Numbered from the stretch's first letter, positions 16,942 through 26,634 are shown. The stretch is 64,000 nt of DNA from Erwinia sorbitola (GCF_009738185.1 NZ_CP046509.1:933501-997500), one strand, 5' to 3'. Made by a program: numbers and translations. The notes: generated by a model from the letters alone, not told the origin.

Positions 16942-18744
16942 ATGACGACTCAGGCACCTTTGAACATGCTTCCGTTAAATCCGGATCAGCTGGCCCGCTT
17001 GCAGGCAGCCACCGGTGATTACTCACCCACCCAGCTGGCGTGGCTTTCTGGCTATTTCTGGGGCATGGTCAATCAGACGCCGGGCGTGGCGGTGGCCAGT
17101 GCGCCAGCTGCGGTTGAGGTGCCAACGATCACTATCCTCTCTGCATCGCAAACCGGAAATGCGCGTCGTCTGGCTGAACAGCTGCGCGATGACCTGCTGG
17201 CTGCAAAACTGAACGTGAACCTGGTGAACGCCGGCGACTACAAGTTTAAGCAGATTGGTCAGGAAAAACTGCTGGTGGTGGTGACCTCAACGCAGGGCGA
17301 GGGCGAGCCGCCGGAAGAGGCTGTTGCGCTGCATAAATTCCTGATGTCGAAGAAAGCGCCGAAGATGGACGGCAACGCCTTTGCGGTGTTTGGTCTGGGC
17401 GATACTTCTTACGAATTCTTTAGCCAGGCGGGTAAAGATTTCGACAGCAAACTGGCAGAGCTGGGTGGTGAGCGACTGCTGGATCGTGTTGATGCTGATG
17501 TGGAGTACGCAGCGCAGGCAGAGGCCTGGCGTAAACAGGTGGTGGAAATCCTTAAGGCCCGGGTGCCTGATGCCAGCGCCGGTCAGGTTGCTGCGGCAAC
17601 CTCGGGCAGCGTCAATGAGATTCACAGCAGCCCGTATACCAAAGAAGCGCCGCTGACCGCCAGTTTTGCACTTAACCAGAAGATCACCGGCCGCGACTCT
17701 GATAAAGATGTACGCCATATTGAAATTGATCTCGGAGACTCCGGCCTGCGCTATCAGCCAGGCGATGCCCTCGGCGTATGGTTTGAGAACGATCCGCTGC
17801 TGGTAAAAGAGCTGCTGGAGCTGCTGTGGCTGAAAGGCGATGAGCCGGTCACCGTTGACGGCACCACGCTGCCGCTGGCAGAAGCGCTGCAAAAGCATTA
17901 TGAACTGACGGTGAACACTCCGCAGATCGTCGAGCAGTATGCGCGGCTTTCCCGTAATGAAGCGCTGCTGGAGAAGGTCGAAGATAAAGCTACGCTGCAA
18001 CATTACGCGCAGAATACGCCGATTGTTGATATGGCGCGCTATGCGCCGACAGAGCTTAATGTCGAGCAGCTGACCGGCTTGCTGCGCCCGCTGACGCCGC
18101 GCCTCTACTCAATTGCCTCTTCACAGGCTGAAAACGAAACCGAAGTGCATATTACCGTCGGTGCCGTACGCTTTGAGATTGAAGGGCGCGCACGTGCGGG
18201 CGGTGCCTCCAGCTATCTGGCGGATCGTCTGGAGGAAGATGCAGAGATCCGCGTCTTCATTGAGCATAACGATAATTTCCGCCTGCCTGCAAACCCTGAC
18301 GCGCCAGTGATCATGATTGGCCCTGGCACCGGGATCGCCCCGTTCCGCGCCTTTATGCAGCAGCGCGACGCTGATGGCGCAGGTGGGAAAAACTGGCTGT
18401 TCTTCGGTAATCCGCACTTCACCGAAGATTTCCTTTATCAGGTGGAGTGGCAGCGCTACGTCAAAGATGGCCTGCTGACGAATATCGATTTGGCCTGGTC
18501 ACGCGACCAGCAGCACAAAGTGTACGTACAGGATAAAATTCGCGCCAAAGGGGCAGAGCTGTGGCGCTGGATCGAAGAGGGTGCACATATTTACGTCTGT
18601 GGTGATGCGAATCGTATGGCGAAAGACGTTGAGCAGGCATTACTGGAAGTGGTGGCCGAGTTCGGTGCAATGGATATCGAAACGGCAGATGAATTTTTAA
18701 GTGAGCTGCGCATTGAGCGCCGTTATCAGCGAGATGTGTACTAA
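16942..18744 (+). CDS. cysJ: Sulfite reductase flavoprotein subunit (alpha)
   Basis: CysJ passes electrons from NADPH through FAD and FMN to the CysI hemoprotein, which reduces sulfite to sulfide. The 600 residues (E. coli 599) contain an FMN-binding flavodoxin domain (SASQTGNARRLAE, STQGEGEPPEE) at about 65-205, an FAD domain with RPLTPRLYSIASS, and an NADPH domain with MIGPGTGIAPFRAFMQQR and the terminal RRYQRDVY. Its stop overlaps the cysI start by one base (taATG), so the two subunits are translationally linked. Confidence 0.98.
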   Translation: MTTQAPLNMLPLNPDQLARLQAATGDYSPTQLAWLSGYFWGMVNQTPGVAVASAPAAVEVPTITILSASQTGNARRLAEQLRDDLLAAKLNVNLVNAGDYKFKQIGQEKLLVVVTSTQGEGEPPEEAVALHKFLMSKKAPKMDGNAFAVFGLGDTSYEFFSQAGKDFDSKLAELGGERLLDRVDADVEYAAQAEAWRKQVVEILKARVPDASAGQVAAATSGSVNEIHSSPYTKEAPLTASFALNQKITGRDSDKDVRHIEIDLGDSGLRYQPGDALGVWFENDPLLVKELLELLWLKGDEPVTVDGTTLPLAEALQKHYELTVNTPQIVEQYARLSRNEALLEKVEDKATLQHYAQNTPIVDMARYAPTELNVEQLTGLLRPLTPRLYSIASSQAENETEVHITVGAVRFEIEGRARAGGASSYLADRLEEDAEIRVFIEHNDNFRLPANPDAPVIMIGPGTGIAPFRAFMQQRDADGAGGKNWLFFGNPHFTEDFLYQVEWQRYVKDGLLTNIDLAWSRDQQHKVYVQDKIRAKGAELWRWIEEGAHIYVCGDANRMAKDVEQALLEVVAEFGAMDIETADEFLSELRIERRYQRDVY

Positions 18745-20459
18745 TGAGCAATGAAAAATATCCTGGGCCGCTGGTGGTAGAAGGCAAACTGGTCGATGCC
18801 GAGCGCCTGAAAAAAGAGAGTAACTACCTGCGCGGCGGCATTGCCGAAGACCTGAACGATGGGCTGACCGGCGGTTTCAACGGCGACAACTTCCTGCTGA
18901 TCCGTTTCCACGGTATGTACCAGCAGGATGACCGTGATATCCGTGCTGAACGCGCCGAGCAGAAGCTGGACGCACGCCATGCCATGATGCTGCGCTGCCG
19001 TCTGCCTGGCGGCATCATGACGCCAAAACAGTGGCTGGCGATCGATAAGTTCGCCAGCGATAACACCATTTATGGCAGCATTCGTCTGACCAACCGTCAG
19101 ACTTTCCAGTTCCACGGCATTCTGAAAGGCAACGTTAAACCTGCGCATCAGATGCTGCATGAAGTCGGACTGGATGCGCTGGCTACCGCCAACGACGTGA
19201 ACCGTAACGTGCTGTGTAGCTCAAACCCGATTGAGTCTGAACTGCATCAGGAAGCGTACGAATGGGCGAAAAAACTGTCTGAGCACCTGCTGCCACAGAC
19301 TCGCGCCTACGCGGAGATCTGGCTGGATCAGGAAAAAGTGGCGACCACCGACGTTGAGCCGATTCTTGGTGAAACCTATCTGCCGCGTAAGTTTAAAACG
19401 ACCGTGGTGGTGCCGCCGCATAATGACGTCGATCTGCACGCCAACGATATGAACTTTATTGCCATTGCCGAGAACGGCAAGCTGATTGGCTTTAACCTGC
19501 TGGTGGGCGGTGGCCTCTCTATCGACCATGGCAACAAAGCCACTTATGCGCGTACTGCCAGCGAGTTTGGCTATCTGCCGCTGAATAAAATTCTCGACGT
19601 GGCGGAGGCCGTGGTCACCACTCAGCGCGACTGGGGTAACCGCACCGATCGTAAAAATGCTAAAACCAAATACACCCTCGAACGCGTAGGCCCGGATGTG
19701 TTTAAAGCCGAAGTGGAGCGCCGCGCCGGGATTACCTTTGAACCGACGCGTCCTTACGAGTTTACTACCCGTGGCGATCGCTTTGGCTGGGTGAAAGGCA
19801 TTGATAATAAATGGCATCTGACGCTGTTTATCGAAAACGGCCGCTTGCTGGACTACCCTGGCCGTCCGCTGAAAACGGGTCTGGCGGAAATTGCCAAAAT
19901 CCATCAGGGTGACTTCCGCTTAACGGCGAACCAGAACCTGATCGTGGCCGGGGTACCGGAGTCTGAGAAAGATAAGATCGAACAGCTGGCGCTGTCGCAC
20001 AGCCTGATGGAAAACGTCAGCCATCAGCGAGAAAACTCGATGGCCTGCGTGGCCTTCCCGACCTGCCCGCTGGCGATGGCGGAAGCCGAGCGTTTCCTGC
20101 CGGAGTTTGTTACCCGCGTTGAAGGCATCATGAATGCGCACGGCGTTGGTGATGATCATATCGTGCTGCGCGTCACCGGCTGTCCGAACGGCTGTGGTCG
20201 TGCGCTGCTGGCTGAAGTAGGGCTGGTGGGCAAGGCGCCGGGGCGTTACAACCTGCATCTTGGCGGTAACCGCATCGGCACGCGCATTCCGCGCATGTAC
20301 AGCGAAAACATCAATGAAGAGCAGATCCTGGCTACCCTTGATGAACTGATTGGCCGTTGGGCGAAAGAGCGTGAAGCTGATGAAGGCTTTGGTGATTTCA
20401 CTATTCGTGCCGGGATCGTCCGGCCGGTGCTCGATCCGGCCCGTGATTTTTGGGAATGA
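18744..20459 (+). CDS. cysI: Sulfite reductase hemoprotein subunit (beta)
   Basis: CysI carries siroheme coupled to a [4Fe-4S] cluster and performs the six-electron reduction of sulfite. The 571 residues (E. coli 570) contain the cluster/siroheme cysteines in AFPTCPLAMAEAE and VTGCPNGCGRALLAEVG. The duplicated sulfite/nitrite reductase ferredoxin-like repeats are recognisable, for example GSIRLTNRQTFQFHGI and GDFRLTANQNLIVAGV. The siroheme is supplied by the CysG encoded about 3 kb downstream. cysH starts 12 bases after the stop. Confidence 0.98.
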   Translation: MSNEKYPGPLVVEGKLVDAERLKKESNYLRGGIAEDLNDGLTGGFNGDNFLLIRFHGMYQQDDRDIRAERAEQKLDARHAMMLRCRLPGGIMTPKQWLAIDKFASDNTIYGSIRLTNRQTFQFHGILKGNVKPAHQMLHEVGLDALATANDVNRNVLCSSNPIESELHQEAYEWAKKLSEHLLPQTRAYAEIWLDQEKVATTDVEPILGETYLPRKFKTTVVVPPHNDVDLHANDMNFIAIAENGKLIGFNLLVGGGLSIDHGNKATYARTASEFGYLPLNKILDVAEAVVTTQRDWGNRTDRKNAKTKYTLERVGPDVFKAEVERRAGITFEPTRPYEFTTRGDRFGWVKGIDNKWHLTLFIENGRLLDYPGRPLKTGLAEIAKIHQGDFRLTANQNLIVAGVPESEKDKIEQLALSHSLMENVSHQRENSMACVAFPTCPLAMAEAERFLPEFVTRVEGIMNAHGVGDDHIVLRVTGCPNGCGRALLAEVGLVGKAPGRYNLHLGGNRIGTRIPRMYSENINEEQILATLDELIGRWAKEREADEGFGDFTIRAGIVRPVLDPARDFWE

Positions 20460-20471
20460 TGGAGGCGTGAT

Positions 20472-21203
20472 ATGGCAGTTCTCGATCTAACCGCACTGAA
20501 CGAATTACCCAAGGTGGAGCGCGTAATGGCGCTCGCCGAAATCAATAACACGCTGGATAAACTCTCTGCTGAAGAGCGGGTGATCTGGGGGCTGGAAAAT
20601 CTGCCGGGTGAGGCGGTGCTGACCTCGAGCTTTGGTATCCAGGCGGCGGTCAGTCTGCATCTGGTGGCGCGTCAGAAGCCGGATATTCCGGTGATCCTCA
20701 CCGATACTGGTTATCTGTTCCCGGAAACCTATCAGTTTATCGATCAGCTGACGGAAAAACTGAACCTGAATTTACAGGTATTCCGCGCAGAGCACAGCCC
20801 GGCATGGCAGGAGGCGCGCTATGGCAAGCTGTGGGAGCAGGGCGTTGAGGGCATTGAGCGTTACAACCAGATCAACAAGGTTGAGCCGATGAACCGTGCG
20901 CTGGAGACGCTCAACGCCGGGACATGGTTTGCCGGTCTGCGCCGCGATCAGTCAGGCAGTCGGGCGCACCTGCCGGTGCTGGCTATCAAGAAGGGCGTGT
21001 TTAAACTATTGCCGATTATCGACTGGGATAACCGTCAGGTGTACCAGTATCTGCAACAGCACGGCCTGAGCTACCATCCGCTGTGGGAGCAGGGCTATCT
21101 CTCCGTGGGGGACACCCATACCACGCGTAAGTGGGAACCAGGAATGGCAGAGGAAGAGACGCGCTTCTTTGGCCTGAAACGCGAGTGCGGGCTGCACGAG
21201 TGA
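20472..21203 (+). CDS. cysH: Phosphoadenosine phosphosulfate (PAPS) reductase
   Basis: CysH reduces PAPS to sulfite and PAP using thioredoxin. The 243 residues (E. coli 244) include the PP-loop-like SSFGIQAAVSLHLV, the PAPS-binding TDTGYLFPET and GLRRDQSGSRA, and the C-terminal catalytic cysteine in ECGLHE. The paired cysteines that bind an Fe-S cluster in APS reductases are absent, so this is the PAPS-specific type, in agreement with the cysC kinase encoded downstream. Last gene of cysJIH. Confidence 0.97.
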   Translation: MAVLDLTALNELPKVERVMALAEINNTLDKLSAEERVIWGLENLPGEAVLTSSFGIQAAVSLHLVARQKPDIPVILTDTGYLFPETYQFIDQLTEKLNLNLQVFRAEHSPAWQEARYGKLWEQGVEGIERYNQINKVEPMNRALETLNAGTWFAGLRRDQSGSRAHLPVLAIKKGVFKLLPIIDWDNRQVYQYLQQHGLSYHPLWEQGYLSVGDTHTTRKWEPGMAEEETRFFGLKRECGLHE

Positions 21204-21211
21204 TTTTGTAG

Positions 21212-21242
21212 GAGGGCATGATCCCGGGCGGATCATGCCCTC
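21212..21242. repeat. 13-bp perfect hairpin after cysH
   Basis: GAGGGCATGATCC (21212-21224), loop CGGGC, complement at 21230-21242, flanked by TGTAG and CTACG. It starts 8 bases after the cysH stop and lies between convergent genes. Length and symmetry suit a terminator or a REP-like interspersed palindrome; no T-run is present. A 6-bp hairpin (21283-21299) lies further along. Confidence 0.6.
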
Positions 21243-21321
21243 TACGCAAGAGAAATCTGTCCCCAGGATCCGGTTCAGATCACCCATTCCAAAAATGGGG
21301 GCAGGCTGTTCTGACGCTCTC

Positions 21322-21606
21322 TTAAATCCCGGTCAGCGCGGCAAATTTATTGGCTGAACGGGTGATATTCACTTTTGTTACTTCATAGCTGGCGACCTGC
21401 TGGAATGGATCTTCCGCCAGGATAATATCAAGCTGCTTCCTGTCCATCTCCTTCACCATGATCATGCCACCCGTACGTGGATCTTTGCGCCCGGCGCTGA
21501 TAAAGGCTCCGGCGGTAAAGTAGCGGTTGAGCCATGCCACGTGCGGCTCCAGCAGCGCTTCAACTTCTTCCATCGGGCGGGTGTAGGTCAGAAAGACGAT
21601 ATACAT
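21322..21606 (-). CDS. YciI-family protein
   Basis: A 94-residue YCII-domain protein: a small ferredoxin-like fold with the family's conserved His (EPHVAWLNRYF), SAGRKDPRTGGM and the Asp-Pro-Phe turn (EDPFQQ). Members are small cytoplasmic proteins; a few act as lyases or dehydrochlorinases, most have no known role. It begins 15 bases after the stop of the aminopeptidase gene on the same strand, so the two are probably cotranscribed. A specific function cannot be given. Confidence 0.85.
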   Translation of the reverse strand: MYIVFLTYTRPMEEVEALLEPHVAWLNRYFTAGAFISAGRKDPRTGGMIMVKEMDRKQLDIILAEDPFQQVASYEVTKVNITRSANKFAALTGI

Positions 21607-21621
21607 TCATAACTCCTGAAA

Positions 21622-22605
21622 TTAAGGATTGGCCAGTTCGTGGATCAGCGGGAGCAGTATCGTCACTGCATCATGCGTACGCCGGGTGATACGCCCTGGT
21701 AGCCAGCGATCAATATAGGCAAGATTATCACGCTGCGCCTGATGACGCAGGTCTGGCGGAAAATGGAGGGCCATGCTGCGTGACAGCCTGCCGGATGGAG
21801 CATCGCTGGCTCTGACCGACAGCAGCGGTAAACCCGCGTGGTCAAATGGGTTTTCGTCGCTGGTCACCTGCGTTGTAGCCCTGATGCCATAATGCCGGGC
21901 AAGAGTAATGGCACGGTCGCGGGTCTGTCGCGCCACGGCTTGCGGCGTTTTACTGCCGCTAATAAACGTCAGCTGCCCGCCAATAACCAGACTGTCGAGG
22001 TTTATCACCAGCAGCGTATTGTGTTTCTCCGCAGGCGTCATACGCGAAAGATAATCTTCACTGCCCCGGTGACCGATCTCTTCGCCGCTGAGGGCAACAA
22101 ATCGCAGGCTGTAATGCAGTGGCTGTTTACTCAGACGCTGTGCCAGCTCCAGCATCACGCCCAGGCCGGACGCATTATCGTCCACCCCCTGGTTAGTCAG
22201 GCCACCGAGGTTATGCTGAGTTTCAGTGTCATTGTGCGGCGTCCAGCTGTCGCTGTGCGCCATAATTACAATCTGCTGCGGAACTTTGCCTTCACGGGCG
22301 GCGATGACCGAGGTTGCATTAACCGTGCGCCATGTCTGTTCGCCGTTCTGATGCTGATAGGCATAACGGGTGCTAAAGCGACGCTGGTCGCTATGATAGC
22401 CGAGCTGAGTTAACTGTTGTTGCAGATAGTCGGCAGTCAGCATGTCCGCCGGACTGCCCGCCATTCTGCCGGGGAAATAGGTGGCAATATGACGCAGCTG
22501 CTGCTCGGCAATGCTGCCTGTCTTCATACTGGCGGCACTCGCGGTTAAACTAACCCCGCAAATGAGTAATGCGGCTAACGTCCCCTGGCGCAGAAGGGTT
22601 AACAT
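21622..22605 (-). CDS. iap: Iap-like periplasmic M28 aminopeptidase
   Basis: A zinc aminopeptidase of family M28, related to E. coli Iap, which trims N-terminal arginine from alkaline phosphatase. The 327 residues (E. coli 345) have a signal peptide (LLICGVSLTASAA) and the metal ligands in MAHSDSW, GVDDNASGLGVMLEL, SGEEIGHRGSE and VINLDSL. The C-terminal part is shorter than in E. coli and lacks the CCND segment. The position between cysH and the cysDNC block is the E. coli position. The CRISPR-cas genes that E. coli has here are absent. Confidence 0.88.
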   Translation of the reverse strand: MLTLLRQGTLAALLICGVSLTASAASMKTGSIAEQQLRHIATYFPGRMAGSPADMLTADYLQQQLTQLGYHSDQRRFSTRYAYQHQNGEQTWRTVNATSVIAAREGKVPQQIVIMAHSDSWTPHNDTETQHNLGGLTNQGVDDNASGLGVMLELAQRLSKQPLHYSLRFVALSGEEIGHRGSEDYLSRMTPAEKHNTLLVINLDSLVIGGQLTFISGSKTPQAVARQTRDRAITLARHYGIRATTQVTSDENPFDHAGLPLLSVRASDAPSGRLSRSMALHFPPDLRHQAQRDNLAYIDRWLPGRITRRTHDAVTILLPLIHELANP

Positions 22606-22763
22606 TGATGGTTCCTTAGTTCGTCATCCAGTGACGGGACATGCGAAAATTTTTTTCACAGATAGTATGAAATTGTGACGGCCGTTAGACAATTTCAATC
22701 TCTCTTAAAGATGCGAAATATCATCCGTTAAGCACATTTTGTTCTCAGCTTTACCAGGTCGTT

Positions 22764-22828
22764 ATTCCATTCAGTAACTACTCATTCCAATTAGTAATTT
22801 CATAAGCTTCAAGGGCGGGACGTATAGT
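22764..22828 (+). promoter_or_regulatory. Candidate activator sites and -10 for cysG-cysDNC
   Basis: Two direct repeats, ATTCCATTCAGTAACT (22764-22779) and ATTCCAATTAGTAATT (22784-22799), match at 13 of 16 positions and are exactly 20 bases apart, on the same helix face. They lie just upstream of TATAGT (22823-22828), itself inside GGGAC-GTATA-GTCCC. No good -35 is present. The layout suits an activator such as CysB; that identity is inferred from the genes controlled. Confidence 0.5.
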
Positions 22829-22862
22829 CCCCTTAACACATAGTGATATAGACAGGATTCTC

Positions 22863-24278
22863 GTGGATTATCTTCCTCTTTTTGCTGATATCAGACACAA
22901 GGCGGTGCTGGTGGTTGGCGGTGGCGATGTGGCTGCACGCAAAATCGAACTGCTACGCCGTGCCGGTGCACGTGTGCAGGTCGTGTCACACCATCTTTGT
23001 GAAGAACTGGCTGCGCTGCATGACAGCGGCAGCATCGAATGGCTGGCGAAAGAGTATCAGGCGGAGCAGCTTGATCGCGTCTTTCTGGTCATTGCCGCCA
23101 CCGACGATGGCGAACTCAATGGCCAGGTCTATCTGGATGCTACGGCGCGCCATCTGCTGGCCAACGTGGTTGATGATCAGCCGAAATGTTCATTTATCTT
23201 CCCCTCGATTGTCGACCGTTCCCCGCTGGTAGTGGCGATCTCCTCCAGCGGCACCGCGCCGGTTCTGGCACGACTGCTGCGTGAAAAGCTGGAATCGCTG
23301 CTGCCTGCAAACCTCGGTCAAATGGCACAGATTGCCGGTGAGTGGCGCGGAAAAGTTAAAGCCCGCTTTAACAAGATGTCGGATCGTCGTCGTTTCTGGG
23401 AAAAAGCCTTTAACGGCTTATTTGCCAACCAGGTCGCTTCCGGCAATACCGAAGGTGCTAAACGCACGCTCGATCAACAGCTCACCGAGCCGGATGCCCC
23501 GCAGGGGGAGATTATTCTGGTCGGTGCAGGGCCGGGAGACAGCGGCCTGCTGACCCTGCGCGGATTGCAGGTGATGCAGCTGGCGGACGTGGTGCTGTAT
23601 GACCACCTGGTCAGCGATGAAATTCTCGATTTAGTGCGCCGCGATGCCGATCGTATCTGCGTCGGTAAACGTGCTAACGCTCACAGCGTACCGCAGGAAG
23701 AGACCAATCGCCTGCTGGTGGATCTGGCGAAGCAGGGCAAACGCGTGGTGCGTCTTAAAGGCGGCGATCCGTTTATTTTTGGCCGGGGAGGGGAAGAACT
23801 CCAGGCGGCGGTGGCGGCAGGGATCCCCTTCCAGGTGGTGCCGGGCGTGACCGCAGCGTCGGGGGCAACCGCCTACGCGGGTATCCCGCTGACTCACCGC
23901 GATCACGCCCAAAGCGTGTTGTTTGTCACCGGGCACTGCCGTGCCGACAGCGACGGTACGGACTGGGCCTCGCTGGCTCGCTCACGTCAGACGCTGGCAA
24001 TTTATATGGGGACAATGGCGGCAGGTGACATTGCCAGCCAGCTGATGGCGCACGGGCGCGATCCCGCCACCCCGGCCGCGGTGATCAGCCGTGGCACCCG
24101 TCAGGATCAGCAGGTGCTGACCGGCACGTTACAACAACTTGAAGAACTGGCACGAAACGCCCCAACTCCTGCGCTGCTGGTGATTGGCGAAGTGGTCAAT
24201 CTGCATCACGAGTTGGCATGGTTTCAACATTCAGCACAGCAGGACGGACGTGAATCCCCTGTTGTGAATCTGGCTTGA
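22863..24278 (+). CDS. cysG: Siroheme synthase (multifunctional CysG)
   Basis: CysG methylates uroporphyrinogen III, oxidises precorrin-2 and inserts iron to make siroheme, the CysI cofactor. The N-terminal dehydrogenase/ferrochelatase half has VVGGGDVAARK and SSSGTAPVLARLLREK; the C-terminal methyltransferase half has VGAGPGDSGLLTLRG, RLKGGDPFIFGRGGEE and VPGVTAASG. The 471 residues exceed E. coli CysG (457). The start is GTG with AGGA 7 bases upstream. In E. coli cysG sits with the nitrite reductase genes; here it leads cysDNC, 9 bases before cysD, tying siroheme supply to sulfate assimilation. A second copy elsewhere is possible. Confidence 0.95.
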   Translation: MDYLPLFADIRHKAVLVVGGGDVAARKIELLRRAGARVQVVSHHLCEELAALHDSGSIEWLAKEYQAEQLDRVFLVIAATDDGELNGQVYLDATARHLLANVVDDQPKCSFIFPSIVDRSPLVVAISSSGTAPVLARLLREKLESLLPANLGQMAQIAGEWRGKVKARFNKMSDRRRFWEKAFNGLFANQVASGNTEGAKRTLDQQLTEPDAPQGEIILVGAGPGDSGLLTLRGLQVMQLADVVLYDHLVSDEILDLVRRDADRICVGKRANAHSVPQEETNRLLVDLAKQGKRVVRLKGGDPFIFGRGGEELQAAVAAGIPFQVVPGVTAASGATAYAGIPLTHRDHAQSVLFVTGHCRADSDGTDWASLARSRQTLAIYMGTMAAGDIASQLMAHGRDPATPAAVISRGTRQDQQVLTGTLQQLEELARNAPTPALLVIGEVVNLHHELAWFQHSAQQDGRESPVVNLA

Positions 24279-24287
24279 GGAAAAGAT

Positions 24288-25196
24288 ATGGATCAGAAAC
24301 GACTCACTCACCTGCGTCAACTGGAGGCGGAAAGTATCCATATTATCCGCGAAGTGGCCGCAGAGTTTGGCAACCCCGTGATGATGTACTCAATCGGTAA
24401 AGACTCATCGGTGATGCTGCACCTGGCGCGTAAAGCCTTCTATCCGGGAACGCTTCCATTCCCGCTGCTGCACGTTGATACCGGCTGGAAATTCCGTGAA
24501 ATGTACGAATTCCGCGATCGGATGGTAAAAAATATCGGGGCCGAGCTGCTGATCCACCGTAATCCGGAAGGCGTGGCGATGGGGATCAACCCGTTTGTTC
24601 ATGGCAGTGCCAAGCACACCGATATCATGAAAACTGAAGGGCTGAAGCAGGCGCTGAATAAGTATGGTTTTGATGCGGCCTTCGGCGGTGCACGTCGTGA
24701 TGAAGAGAAATCTCGCGCCAAAGAGCGTATCTACTCATTCCGCGACCGCTTCCACCGCTGGGATCCGAAAAACCAGCGTCCGGAGCTGTGGCATAACTAC
24801 AACGGTCAGATTAACAAAGGTGAAAGCATTCGTGTTTTCCCGCTCTCCAACTGGACTGAGCTGGATATCTGGCAGTATATCTTCCTGGAAAACATTGAGA
24901 TTGTTCCCCTCTACCTGGCCGCCGAGCGTCCGGTACTGGAGCGTGATGGCATGCTGATGATGATCGATGACGACCGCATTGATTTGCAGCCTGGCGAAGT
25001 GATCGAGCAGCGTATGGTGCGTTTCCGTACCCTTGGCTGCTGGCCGCTGACCGGCGCAGTGGAGTCTGAAGCGCAAACGCTGCCAGCCATCATCGAAGAG
25101 ATGCTGGTTTCCACCACCAGCGAGCGTCAGGGTCGAATGATTGACCGCGATCAGGCCGGCTCGATGGAGCTGAAAAAACGCCAGGGCTATTTCTAA
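24288..25196 (+). CDS. cysD: Sulfate adenylyltransferase subunit 2
   Basis: CysD is the adenylyl-transferring subunit that forms APS from sulfate and ATP, driven by GTP hydrolysis in CysN. The 302 residues equal E. coli CysD. It has the PP-loop SIGKDSSVMLHLARK, the LHVDTGWKFREMYEFRD block, GGARRDEEKSRAKER, and the C-terminal KKRQGYF. Second gene of cysG-D-N-C with a 9-base gap on each side. Confidence 0.98.
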   Translation: MDQKRLTHLRQLEAESIHIIREVAAEFGNPVMMYSIGKDSSVMLHLARKAFYPGTLPFPLLHVDTGWKFREMYEFRDRMVKNIGAELLIHRNPEGVAMGINPFVHGSAKHTDIMKTEGLKQALNKYGFDAAFGGARRDEEKSRAKERIYSFRDRFHRWDPKNQRPELWHNYNGQINKGESIRVFPLSNWTELDIWQYIFLENIEIVPLYLAAERPVLERDGMLMMIDDDRIDLQPGEVIEQRMVRFRTLGCWPLTGAVESEAQTLPAIIEEMLVSTTSERQGRMIDRDQAGSMELKKRQGYF

Positions 25197-25205
25197 GGAA
25201 CCGTC

Positions 25206-26633
25206 ATGAATACAGTTATTGCACAACAGATTGCCGACCAGGGCGGCGTGGAAGCCTGGCTGCACACGCAGCAACATAAAAGCCTGCTGCGTTTTCTTAC
25301 CTGCGGCAGCGTCGATGATGGCAAAAGTACGCTGATTGGCCGTCTGCTGCACGATACGCGTCAGATTTACGAAGATCAGCTCTCTTCCCTGCATAACGAC
25401 AGTAAACGCCACGGCACCCAGGGCGAGAAGCTGGATCTGGCGCTGCTGGTGGATGGCTTGCAGGCCGAGCGTGAGCAGGGCATTACCATCGACGTGGCAT
25501 ACCGTTATTTCTCTACCGAGAAGCGCAAATTTATTATCGCTGACACCCCGGGCCACGAGCAGTACACGCGAAATATGGCCACCGGAGCTTCCACCTGCGA
25601 CCTGGCGATCCTGCTGATTGATGCGCGTAAAGGCGTACTCGATCAGACGCGCCGTCACAGCTTTATTTCTACGCTGCTGGGTATCAAACATCTGATCGTG
25701 GCGATCAACAAGATGGATCTGGTGGATTACAGCCAGGAGACCTTCGAGCAGATCAAGCAGGATTACCTGGATTTTGCCGGGCAGCTGACGGGGGATCTCG
25801 ATATCCGCTTTGTGCCGATGTCGGCGCTGGAAGGTGAAAACGTCGCTTCACCAAGCGCGGCTATGGGCTGGTATAGCGGCCCGACCCTGCTTGACGTGCT
25901 GGAAACCGTGGAGTTAAAGCGCGTGGTGGAGCAGCAGCCAATGCGCTTCCCGGTGCAGTATGTCAACCGTCCGAACCTCGACTTCCGTGGCTACGCGGGG
26001 ACGCTGGCCTCCGGGATTATTCAGGTCGGACAGCGGGTGAAAGTGCTGCCATCCGGCGTGGAGTCTTCCGTGGCGCGCATCGTCACCTTCGACGGTGACC
26101 TTGAACAGGCCGCTGCTGGCGAGGCGATCACCCTGGTACTGAAAGACGAAATCGATATCAGCCGTGGCGATCTGCTGGTGGCTGCCGATGAAGAGCTGAC
26201 GCCGGTACAGGGTGCTGCCGTGGATGTGGTCTGGATGGCGGAAAAGCCTCTGGTTCCCGGGCAGAGCTTCGATATCAAAATTGCTGGCAAGAAAACCCGC
26301 GCGCGCGTGGAACGTATTCAGCATCAGGTGGAGATCAATAACCTGACGCAGCATGATACCAGCGAGCTGCCGCTGAACGGCATCGGGCTGGTGGATCTGA
26401 TCTTTGATGAGCCAATGGTGCTCGATCAGTATCAGCAGAATCCGGTAACCGGCGGGATGATCTTTATCGATCGCCTGAGTAACGTCACCGTCGGCGCGGG
26501 GATGATCCGTCAGCCGCTGGAAGATGTGCAGCAGAGCAGCGGCGATTTCAGCGCCTTTGAGCTGGAGCTGAATGCACTGGTTCGCCGTCACTTCCCACAC
26601 TGGAATGCACGCGACCTGCTGGGCGGTAAGTAA
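25206..26633 (+). CDS. cysN: Sulfate adenylyltransferase subunit 1 (GTPase)
   Basis: CysN is an EF-Tu-like GTPase whose hydrolysis drives APS formation by CysD. The 475 residues equal E. coli CysN. G-domain motifs are GSVDDGKSTLIGRLL (G1), GITIDVAYRYF (G2), DTPGHEQYTRNMATGAS (G3) and NKMDLVDY (G4), followed by two beta-barrel domains. cysC begins one base after its stop, so translation is probably coupled. Confidence 0.98.
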   Translation: MNTVIAQQIADQGGVEAWLHTQQHKSLLRFLTCGSVDDGKSTLIGRLLHDTRQIYEDQLSSLHNDSKRHGTQGEKLDLALLVDGLQAEREQGITIDVAYRYFSTEKRKFIIADTPGHEQYTRNMATGASTCDLAILLIDARKGVLDQTRRHSFISTLLGIKHLIVAINKMDLVDYSQETFEQIKQDYLDFAGQLTGDLDIRFVPMSALEGENVASPSAAMGWYSGPTLLDVLETVELKRVVEQQPMRFPVQYVNRPNLDFRGYAGTLASGIIQVGQRVKVLPSGVESSVARIVTFDGDLEQAAAGEAITLVLKDEIDISRGDLLVAADEELTPVQGAAVDVVWMAEKPLVPGQSFDIKIAGKKTRARVERIQHQVEINNLTQHDTSELPLNGIGLVDLIFDEPMVLDQYQQNPVTGGMIFIDRLSNVTVGAGMIRQPLEDVQQSSGDFSAFELELNALVRRHFPHWNARDLLGGK

Positions 26634-26634
26634 T

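Noticed and set aside
21204..21321. CRISPR array or cas remnant between cysH and iap
   Set aside because: This is the place of a CRISPR-cas locus in E. coli K-12, but the interval holds only a single palindrome and a small hairpin, with no repeated spacers.
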